From Owenia fusiformis (lineage: Eukaryota; Annelida; Polychaeta; Sabellida; Oweniidae), in NCBI GenBank assembly GCA_903813345.2, contig CAIIXF020000001.1:61800270-61864269 (forward strand): 64,000 bases of DNA, read 5' to 3'. The notes beneath the pieces are model-generated. The model was not told the DNA's origin. It ran no database searches and worked only from the letters and a program-made list of their open reading frames with translations. Position 1 is the stretch's first letter. Every line of letters starts with the position of its first letter. The translations under genes were made by a program, and so were the position numbers. Of this stretch, positions 23,801 through 35,800 are shown one piece after another.

Positions 23801-26800
23801 TATGTCAATGAGAAAAAAGATTTTTTTGAAGTGTAAAATACCAGATATAAACTGAGTACAGCTTAACATTATGAAAGCCTATAAAAGAAGGGGACCTCGA
23901 AGGCTATCTAGCTTTAAAATTTGGACACCAAAATGACTAGGTCAAAATCTAGGTCAAATTCATAGTTTTTCCTTATTTTTGCGATTCTGACATTACACTT
24001 TAATGATTTGTTTCGAAATTTTGTATACAGGTAGCAAAGAGTGTGCTTATAGTGTTAGCCTTCTGCCGTCAGAAAGTATTTTGACCCACTTTTGAGATAT
24101 GGTGTCTGAAAAGTAGGTCAAAATAAAAAGTTCTCCAAATTTAACGTATGAGTTATGAATTAAGGGTAGAATTTTCTCAGGAATCCGAATCTTTAAACCA
24201 AATTTCGATCCAACTTCTGATTAGATACTTATAGCAGTTTGAAGTCTCGAAATGATATGCGATATGATGATATCCCCATGTTAAGCCAATGGAGTCGAAG
24301 ATAACATTCTTAAGAGTTGTCTAAATGTCTATATTCTAGCTGACTCAGCTTATTCTGAATGACTCAGCTTACAAGTATTTGGATGACTCAGCTTAAAAAA
24401 AGTCTGAAATCTGGAGTCTTAAATTGAACTTGTTCAATTTACATGTCTAGTTATGCACTCTTTTTATATTTTGTGTGACTTTTGAAATAAGATTGAGGTC
24501 AATTAAATCAAAGCCTTGTGTTAAAATGTATTAGTGAAGTGATTTTGTGTTTGCAATTCATGAATTCCCCATCATAAGATGAACTGAATGCTGCATCCTG
24601 TTGAAATTCTGACAATTGCTTAACTCCCTGTTGAATTGTCTGTTGCCAAAAGGGTATAATACTAATATATTTTGGCATATTGTTGAGAAAAAATTCTGAG
24701 AAAGTCATAGACAGATTGTTTTTATATGTTTCAGGGCAAGAGTACTAGAATAATAGGGTTTAACTGGACCAATATCAATGAAGTTGTGTTCATTACAGAT
24801 CATGGCATTGAGTTCTACCAGGTTTGTATGTTTATGTAGTAACATTTTGAAATTGACCACTTGAGTATAAACACTGGAGTCATACCAGATCTTCAACAAA
24901 CACTCAAAGAATTTCCAAATTTTTATTTATTTGAAGGAATGAAACATGTATATATCCAAAATATACTTGATAAGCAAACATGATAGAAGTCAATAGAGAA
25001 AACCATAATAGTTCAGTATATCCTGATATCATATAGATGGCAGAGCTGATCAAAAAATATAATTGACAGACCACTAACACCATCTTTCAATTTAAAAGAT
25101 GTACATCATAACACTAAAAAAGGGCTTAAAAATGTTTTTCTTTACATGAAACCTCATTACAGTTAACCATTGAATTCAATTAATCATTGAATTTGTGTAA
25201 ATCCACGTTTTAACTTTCCTATTTCTGTTGAATGCTTCAGGTGATTCCTGAAACTTAACTTAATGTTCCAATCAAATGTAAAGGTGCATTTATAATGAAA
25301 GTGAAAGTGTTTGATTGTTGTTTGGATTTCCCTGACTTAAATAGTTACATACTGGTACAACCTTCAATTTATAAACGGTGAATACAACTAGAAACCTCAT
25401 TAAAGTTAACCATTGAATTCAATTTATCATTGAATTTGTGTAAATATATATTTTAACTTTCCTATTTCTGTTGAATGCTTCAGGTGGTTCCTGAAAAGCG
25501 AAGTTTAAAGTCCCTGAAGACATTTAGTGTCAGCGCAAACTGGTTTGTATGGCTGGTAAGCATCTTTCTTTTCATGTAAATGGGTTAATATATGAATTTT
25601 TGGAAATGAAGTCATTTATAGATATTCAGAATGCCCTTCTTCACAAGGCCCTTGTCATTTATTTTAAAGGTGTAATTTATTTAATTTTTATCCCTCCTTT
25701 GAAAACAAAATGACTAATAATCATATGTCCAGTATCAAAATTGTATTGCATTTTTGAAATTAAGGAACATCTTTAATTTATATTTTTATATATTTGTCTT
25801 TTGCAGCCAGAAAGTGCAGTTCTACTGTTATCAGCTGGTCCCTATGGAAACAGTATACATCCATTTCATTTTCGGGTGAGTTTTCAATTGAAATGTCATA
25901 GTATTATACAACAAACATTTATCAGTAAAACTTGTGAATGCAGAACACTTTTGACACCTCAAATATGTTATACTTGGAAGGTGTTCTCATAGAGGTTCAT
26001 TTTAAATTAAGTTAATGAGAATGGTACTTTAGTTTTCCACATATGGAGGTGTTCTACTTTACAGGTTCTTCTGTGTATTGAACTTGGAAATATATTAATC
26101 ATTACACTAAGTTTCATCATGATGTTTTTCTAGGCTGGTATGGTCTATAAGTTGCCTAAGTTTGAAATAGACATCCCTGTGATTCCAAAACCTGCCAAAC
26201 TGTGCCTCTTAGAGAGAGATGTCTTCATGGCCAACATGTAAGTACAGTGAAACCTGTATATCCAAATACCTGTCTAATCCAAACATTTCTTAATGTGAAC
26301 ACATATTTTCAGTTCCAAATTTATTATCTTGCATATTTTACTCACGTATATTTTGAATTGTGAACACCTGCTAATTGGTAAATTTCCAGTAGGGTTTGGA
26401 TGAGACAGGTTTTACTGTAAATAGTCAAATCACTAATGGGTTTCTAACATGGTGATAGTTCACGATCATATATATTCTTAGATTTGTTTTCTCTCATTGG
26501 GACTCACATTTTTTGCTGATGTTTGCCTTCTATTTATTTGTAAAGCTCATTGTACCATGACATGACCTTAGCTTGAATCAAATTTTTCTTTTGGGGGGGG
26601 TTCTATGTCTAATAATTTCTGCAAGTTTGTGGTCTGTTATAGGCTTGAGCTATTTATTTTGCTGACATATCCAGAGAGCGGTTAAATCGTAAAATTTAAA
26701 AGGATTTAAATAGGCCTTTTTGAAAGGCAAGGGCGAAATTGAATAAATATGCCCTTAAATGTTCCAAATGAAAGAACTTAGTCAAAAACTGGGATATTTC

Positions 26801-29800
26801 ACCAAAGTTTTTTTCCAAGTTTGGGGTGTTATGTGTTATTGGTGGATTAAAGATTGGAGCCAATGGGAGAAATAAATGCATGGTTTGTACATAGATTGAT
26901 GAATATGTTGTTAACATGTGCTATTAATTCAAATTCAAATATATGGTCCAGTTGATTTGTTTTTTTCACTTAAATCATTCATGAATTGAAGAAGTAATTC
27001 TTTTTTATTGTTATTTTGTCAATTTTCATCAAATTTTCACTGAACAATTGTTATTATTTTAGTTATGGACAACTATACATAGTAGTAGTACGTCACCAGG
27101 CCAAGGCAGGGGCTCCAGGGGCAGAAGTGGTTCTTTATTTATTGCAGAAGTGAGTACATTACGTTCATGTACAATATGTTCATTTTATTGTATGCGTCCA
27201 AGTTTCTATCCTCATATTGTACAGGTACAATATGTAAATCATTATGCTGTACATAATGTATGTACATGCACATATGTATTTTCTTACATTCCATTTACAA
27301 TATGTAAATCCTTATATTGTACATGTTCAAAAATACATCTCTTACCAAACTGAGCCTTTTTGTTATATTCTTCAATTCAAAAAGGAAAAATGGAATATTC
27401 AGTGTCACCTTTCAGATTAAAGTCATTTCTTTTTACTTTTTGTTTTCTGATTTCAAGGGAGAGTCCAGCAAGGAAAACTGATGTCCTTAGATTGGATATG
27501 AGTGGAAGATTTGCACTTCATATTGTGGATAACTTGGTTGTTGTACATCATCAAGCTTCAAAGGTAAACAGTTTTTTAAATCAAGCTTCAAAGGTAAACA
27601 GTTTTTTAAATCAAGCTTCAAAGGTAAACAGTTTTTTAAATCAAGCTTCAAAGGTAAACAGTTTTTTAAATCAAACTTCAAGGGTAAACAGTTTTTTAAA
27701 TCAAACTTCAAGGGTAAACAGTTTTTTAAATCAAACTTCAAAGGTACACAGTTTTTTTAAATCAAGCTTCTAGGGTAAACAGTTTTTTAAATCAAACTTC
27801 AAGGGTAAACAGTTTTTTAAATCAAACTTCAAAGGTACACAGTTTTTTTAAATCAAGCTTCTAGGGTAAACAGTTTTTTTAAATCAAGCTTCTAAGGTAA
27901 ACATTTTTTGTCTACAGCCTTATGTACGTAGAGAACGGTTCATGTGTTATATGGTGATATTGTGTCTTACATGTTTGTATTTATTATTGCTTATTGTTTT
28001 TATTTTTATACTTTCAGACATCTATGATATTTGACATTAAATTAGATGGGGAGTCAGATGGTTATGTCACATATCATCATCCAGTTCTCTCTCCTCTTCC
28101 TATGAAACCAAGCATCATTAGGCCAGTAGGTGAGGAGAGTTTGCGAAGACCAATTTTCATCTGTAAATAAAATTGGAAATGGTTTCTGAATCTAGAGCAA
28201 TTAAAATGGAACTATATTTAAACTATAATTAATTCAACACTTACGTGTGTTTCAGATGCCCCTTTAGGAGCAGAACTGGTGGAGTGTGAACTCTGTATCC
28301 TTTTATATACTCATGAATTAATATGTATTCTAAATTAACAGTGAGTGATAACTCATATCTGATGATTCATATCTTTGACATAGTCCTATCTCATAGAACA
28401 CAGTATTCTTTAACTCACTTGAAGATTCTCAGAGTTGGATTGTATTTCAACCAAATGTCGTCATTGATGCTAAATTGGGTGAGTGCATTAAATCCATCAT
28501 CCAATCACAATCGGTTTATAGTTCAGCATTTTAACAAAATAATGTATCATTATATAGTACCAGTAATTCAGAGTGATATGATGCATTCAAAACACTTCAC
28601 TTTTTCTATGTAGCCCTATGTTGATTATCCATCAACATTTATATTACACACACTTGTAGATTCTGAAAATGCAAATTTTGCCTTTAGGTTGCCTGTGGTA
28701 CGTGCAGTTGAAGCTAGAGCCTCTAGTTACAATGATTCCTGACAAGGTATTGTAAATATTTAGAATAATACAATAATACCTGTTAGGTTGAACAATTGTG
28801 TAAGCGTAACACCTATAGGTACCCAAGGTGTTCACAAAATTAATAAAAATAGATGGCATCAGTATTTCCATGTAAGCATTGACATTGTTTATTTCTTTCC
28901 CATGATGAACAGAATGAACAGAATTAGGAAGAAAAAGAACTTAGTTTGATTAATGTACTATTAATGTACACTGGCTTGTATTCCATTATGTACATGCTTT
29001 GTTATTTACAATGTAAATGTACTTTTATTTTGGAATGTAAATGTATTTGTAATATGTCATGTAAATGCCTTGTTGTTTACATGATTTCCAGTGTAAACTA
29101 ATAGACCTATTGCTCTTGAGACGTGACTGCAAGATGGTGATCCTGACAGTTTGCAAGCAAATGTTGACGCCAGGAACACAGACCAACCTGTCAACAATTG
29201 CAAGGATATTTGATAAACTCAACAAAGTCTATCGACAGTTTCTTGATATAGAGTCACAAAATCAGGTGAGATTTTAAGTCATTATCAGAAGAATTTTCAA
29301 GAAAATATTGTTACATGTAGAATCCGTACATGTACCATTTCACCAACTTGGATTATTGCTGAAAGTTATTAAAAGGTTACTTATACTACATTATGGCGGC
29401 TCCAGACAAATCTACTGGATCAGTCAATTTTTAAGAAGATATGTGAGTTTGATAAATTCAGGTTAATTGAAATCGTCTCCCTTAAAATAAAATCATCCAT
29501 AAATATTGGGAGGTTGAGAGGATGATGCAAGAGCCAATATAAACCCTGGTAATAGTCCTAACCATTTTGTTTTATTCATAGGAAAAGATTTATCCATTAC
29601 ACACAAATAGAAGATCCTGAAACATCACCAATAAAGGTGAACTTTGTGAAAATAAAAATATCCCTTTTACAAATTCTTACATGATTGTATTTCCCTTTAA
29701 ACAGTAGACTACATTAGCATGACTATTTGAGATTTCAAAATGGTCATACTTTTAGACATTGACTAACTTTCTATTTGGCTAATATTTTAATATTTTCTGG

Positions 29801-32800
29801 TTCCCTATTTATTTCAGCAAATGGAGACATTTTCTAGTCGAGAGCCAACTGCGACGCGTGTCCAGCACAATCCAGCCGTGATTGACCAATCAGACATGTA
29901 CACACATGTTTTTTCTGTATTCGTGGATAATAAGGTATTGGAATTAATTTTTATAATTATAATCAACTGATGCACTGGGGATCAACTGGAGACAAAGACT
30001 TAATTATTTGTTTCAGATGGCCAAACTTCCGGTAGAAGAATTTGGTAATAATTTTTGTTCTTGATTTTGTCACCTTTATCTATCAGATTTTAACTTAATT
30101 ATGTAGTGCATAGGTTCCACTTATGCAATATGATTGCATCTCAGATATAGATGAAGTAAATATTTCAATATTTACAAATTAGTTTCTTTGCATGGGAAAC
30201 AAAGAGCTTTTTCTATTTTGTAGTTTAATTATCCCATCGAACGAAGTTCGGAGGGATATAGGGAATGCCTCCGTCCATCCGTACGTACGTCCGTCCGTAC
30301 ATCCGTCCGTACGTCCGTCCGTCCGTACGTATGTCCGTCCATCCGTATGTACGTCCGTCCATCCGTCCGGGCAATAACTCAAATACTTGTAGCCCGATTT
30401 TGTTCATATTTTGTACACATATACCCTATGGCTGTAGAAGTTCTGCTCAAAAGCCGATTTTCAAAATGGCGGCCATTTTAGTGCCGGTTTTACATTGATT
30501 TAGGTGCAATATGTAAAACTGTAATAGCAATATGTTTTAAATTTAAAAACATTATATAGGACATTGATAAAGTTAGAAATGTAGATATTTAAGAAGCACA
30601 TGGCAGCCATCTTGAAAAATGGCAGCCTTTACTCGTTAATTTACGATTTTTGCTGTAACTCAAGAAGTAGTGGAGCGATTTTGTTCATATTTGGTATGTG
30701 AATACTATAAGCAACGCTTACTGTCTAATGACACTTTTGGTAGAAGGCGGCCATTTTTTAAAATGGCCGCCATTTAAACGTATTTTACTCGGCCTTTACT
30801 TGTTATTTTACTATTTTTGCTGTAACTTGAAAAGAAGTGGAGCGATTTTGTTCATATTTGGTATGTGAATACTATAAGCATGGCACACTGTCTAATGACA
30901 CTTTTGGTAGAAGGCGGCCATTTTTTAAAATGGCCGTCATTTAAACGTATTTTACTCGGCCTTTACTTGTTATTTTATGATTTTTGCTGTAACTTGAAAA
31001 GTAATGGAGCGATTTTGTTCATATTTGGTATGTGAATACTATAAGCATGGCACACTGTCTAATGACACTTTTGGTAGAAGGCGGCCATTTTGAAAAATGG
31101 CCACCATTTTAAAGTATTTTACTATAACTCGAAAAGTAGTTGAGCGATTTTGTTCATATTTGGTATGTGAATACTATAAAAAAAAGAAGCATATTACTTC
31201 TTCTGATGAAAACTTGGCTAGTAAGCAACCATTGTGGTGGCCTTTCTTATGTGTGTTATTTTATGATATTTGCTATATATTTCGTTTGTAAAAATGTCCA
31301 TCTCAGAAACATTGCTAAATTCTTGTTTTTAGAAATATTAAAGACTCACTTAACCAGTCAGCACACTAAATCATTATTGTAGCAAAAATGATACGAAGAC
31401 ATGTTTTATTTACAACGAAGACATTCATTTTATTTGGGTATTTATCAAAGTAGTAATATTCCTATGGAGGGTCACATTTGCGTTTGGAAGAACATTGTAG
31501 ATTTTTGACTCTTCGTTATCCCTTTAATTTGTACTTCAGATATTGAAATGTGCTGTCTTTGCTTCAAACTTTCTTCATTTCCTAAGCGAGGGAATTGTTT
31601 TGTAATTATCCAACAATTACGGATGTATTTCTTAGCTATAACAATATTTCCAAAGCAGAAGCTATGCACTACAAACAGGCCAAATATTTAGTTGAAATTT
31701 GAAAATTTCTGAAAACAATCAACCGGAAGCGCAACCATGCTAAAACAAAGACATCATGTCTATGTTTCCAGTTGATCCCTAGTGATATGATGAATTACAT
31801 GATATTGGTGTTAAATGAATTGTCATTGAATTTGTCATTCTCTCATATGTTTTTTTTATTTATTTATTTTGGCTTAAGGATATCAAGCACAAGTTTATGG
31901 TTGCAGTTCTCATAGAATACATCAGGTCACTTAACCAGTTCCAGATTCCTGTTCAGGTTTGTTTGTTTGTTTATTAATCGTTTGTTAATCTTAAGTATTC
32001 AATTTTACATAAGGAAAATGATTCTGTCTTTGTTAGAACAAAACTTTACTAAGAATGTTATGTTGTTCATATTTTAATTGCAGATTAAAGCCACTTGTCA
32101 ATAACTGGAAATATCTGAACTCTGACCTAAAATGATTTCTCTGACCGCTCCATATCTACTTTTAAGTGACCCGTGTTATTTTGTTCATATTTTTTATTGC
32201 AGCACTACCTTTATGAGTTGGTCATCAATACTTTAGTGCAGCACAATTGTTTCTATCAACTTCACCAGTTCCTGCAGTATCACGTCCTTAGTGACTCAAA
32301 GCCTATAGTAAGTTTAAAGCCACTTGTTTTAATACCAATTCCTGCAGTATCATGTCCTTAGTGACTCAAAGCCTATAGTAAGTTTAAAGCCACTTGTTTT
32401 AATACCAATTCCTGCAGTATCATGTCCATAGTGACTCAAAGCCTATAGTAAGTTTAAAGCCACTTGTTTTAATACCAATTCCTGCAGTATCACGTCCTTA
32501 GTGACTCAAAGCCTATAGTAAGTTTAAAGCCACTTGTTTTAATACCAATTCCTGCAGTATCATGTCCTTAGTGACTCAAAGCCTATAGTAAGTTTAAAGC
32601 CACTTGTTTTAATACCAATTCCTGCAGTATCATGTCCTTAGTGACTCAAAGCCTATAGTAAGCTTAAAGCCTCATAGTTTTACCCTTATAGTAAATTCAA
32701 GTGTTGAGATTAAAGTATTATGTGCCCTTAAGGGACTTGCTTTTCTATAATAATGTACAAAATGATAAAAGTTAAAAGCAATCAGGATAGACACAAATTT

Positions 32801-35800
32801 AAACATTGATTTTCCACTTGTTGAGCTTCCAATCCTTTTCATAATTAAATACATAAAGCAATCCTTCCTGCAGTATCCTATCATGTCCTTAGTGACTCAA
32901 AGCCTATAGTAAGCTTAAAGCCTCATAGTTTTACCCTTATAGTAAATTCAAGTGTTGAGTTTAAAGTATAATGTGCCCTTAAGGGACTTGCTTTTCTATA
33001 ATAATGTACAAAATGATAAAAGTTAAAAGCAATCAGGATAGACACAAATTTAAACATTGATTTTCCACTTGTTGAGCTTCCAATCCTTTTCATATTTAAA
33101 TACATAAAGCAATCCTTGAATCTCTACTATTGCACCAATGTTGCAGGATTGTATTTCACTTGTTGAGCTTCCAATCCTTTTCATATTGAAATACATAAAG
33201 CAATCCTTGAATCTCTACTATTGCACTAATGTTGCAGGATTGTATTAAATAAATATCATACTGTTGTTTCAGGCATGTTTGGTGTTATCCCTTGAAAGTG
33301 TCTATCCTCCCACTAATGTTGCAGGATTGTATTAAATAGATATCATACAGTCATACTATTGTTCCAGGCATGTCTGCTGTTATCCCTTGAAAGTGTCTAT
33401 CCTCCCACTAATGTTGCAGGATTGTATTAAATAAATATCATACTATTGTTCCAGGCATGTCTGCTGTTATCCCTTGAAAGTGTCTATCCTCCCAATTATG
33501 TTGCAGGATTGTATTAAATAAATATCATACTATTGTTCCAGGCATGTCTGCTGTTATCCCTTGAAAGTGTCTATCCTCCCAATTATGTTGCAGGATTGTA
33601 TTAAATAAATATCATACTATTGTTCCAGGCATGTCTGCTGTTATCCCTTGAAAGTGTCTATCCTCCCAATTATGTTGCAGGATTGTATTAAATAAATATC
33701 ATACTGTTGTTCCAGGCATGTCTGCTGTTATCCCTTGAAAGTGTCTATCCTCCCAATTATGTTGCAGGATTGTATTAAATAAATATCATACTATTGTTCC
33801 AGGCATGCCTGCTGTTATCCCTTGAAAGTGTCTATCCTCCCACTAATGTTGCAGGATTGTATTAAATAAATATCATACTATTGTTCCAGGCATGTCTGCT
33901 GTTATCCCTTGAAAGTGTCTATCCTCCAGCTCATCAACTAGCCCTAGATATGCTCAAGGTGAAGTACATTTTCAATACTCTGTAGTTAAGGAAGGAAATA
34001 GAAAAGCTGTCAAACAGTCTAGTTGTCTGTGCAGGCAATAACTCATATTCTGGTCTTGTTAAAATTTAATATAGGCTGATACCTTACGTACAGACACCTT
34101 GCGTATAGGGTTAACCTCTCTGACTAATACTGTTTTACTGCTTTGCTGCTATAGTCCTATTATTTTTGGCTGAGAGGTGCCATTTTATTAGATAGAGTTC
34201 ATCTCATCTCATCTGCAGTTCCTGTTAAGTTGTTTGATGTGCGGATTTTAGGCTCAAAGTTTTATATTTACAGTAATCATGTTTATTATGTCACCACCAA
34301 AAGTGGTGACATATTGTTATGGTCTCCGTTTTTTGCGACGGCGGTTGGTGGTTGGCGGTTGGTGGTTGGTGGTTGGAGGTTGGCGTCCGGCGTCTGTAAC
34401 AATTTCTTACAACTTCCTATAACTTAACAAATACTGTTTAGACTGACTTCAATTTTTTTCTAAATCATCTACATGTTCTCAGAAGTTCAAATCTGACTTT
34501 AGATTTGACATTTGACCTTCAATGACCTTCTCAAGGTCAAAAAGGTCTTTTTTCAACTTGCTTCACATTGACTAAATTTTTTTTCAAAATCATCTACATG
34601 TTCTCAGAAATTCAAATCTGACTTTAGATTTGACTTTAGATTTGACTTTAGATTTGACATTTGACCTTCAAATCTGACTTTAGATTTGACATTTGACCTT
34701 CAAATCTGACTTTAGATTTGACATTTGACCTTCAATGACCTTCTCAAGGTAAAAAAATGTCGAAAAGGTCTGTTTTCAACTTGCTTCAAATTGACTAAAT
34801 TTTTTTTTCAAAATCATCTACGTGTTCTCAGAAATTCAAATCTGACTTAAGATTTGACATTTGACCTTCTCAAGGTCAAAAAAGGTCAAAAAGGTCTGTT
34901 TTCAACTTGCTTCAAATTGACTAAAAAAAATTTCAAAATCATCTACGTGTTCTCAGAAATTCAAATCTGACTTTAGATTTGACTTAAGATTTGACATTTG
35001 ACCTTTAATGACCTCCTCAAAGTCAAAAAGGTCAAAAAGGTATTTTTTCAACTTGCTTCAAATTGACTAAATTTTTTTTTCAAAATCATCTACATGTTCT
35101 CAGAAATTCAAATCTGACTTAAGATTTGACATTTGACCTTCAAATCTGACTTTAGATTTGACATTTGACCTTCAATGACCTTCTCAAGGTCAAAAAAGGT
35201 CGAAAAGGTCTGTTTTCAACTTGCTTCAAATTGACTAAATTATTTTTTCAAAATCATCTACGTGTTCTCAGAAATTCAAATCTGACTTAAGATTTGACAT
35301 TTGACCTTCTCAAGGTCAAAAAAGGTCAAAAAGGTCTTTTTCAACTTGCTTCAAATTGACTAATTTTTTTTTCAAAATCATCTATATGTTCTCAGAAATT
35401 CAAATCTGACTTTAGATTTGACATTTGACCTTTAATGACCTTCTCAAGGTCAAAAAAGGTCAAAAAGATCTGTTTTCAACTTGCTTCAAATTGACCAAAT
35501 TCTTTTTTCAAAATCATCTACATCTTTTCAAAAGTTCAAATTTGACTTTACAAGTTCTCAGAAGTTCAAATCTGACTTTAGATTTGACTTTTGACCTTCA
35601 ATGACCTTCTCAAGGTCAAAAGGTATTTTCCAACTTGCTTTAAATTGACCAAATTGTTTTAGGTGGTGACATTTTGTCATGTTAATGCCTTGTTTATAAT
35701 TATTATTCATGCCACATATTCAGTGCCTCAAACTCTATGAATCACCCCTTGTTGCCAAGCTGCAACATGAATTTCCAACAGGAGTGTATAACTGACCAGA

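Noticed and set aside
27487-27741. Minus-strand ORF with repeated KFDLKNCLPL
   Set aside because: Shadow of the 30-bp exon 10 donor minisatellite.
27551-27910. CRISPR array
   Set aside because: Regular short repeats, but they are head-to-tail without spacers, in a eukaryotic intron.
30179-30498. Frames with RTDGRTYG or SVRPSVR repeats on both strands
   Set aside because: Translation of the CCGT/ACGT microsatellite head of a transposon; no protein family.
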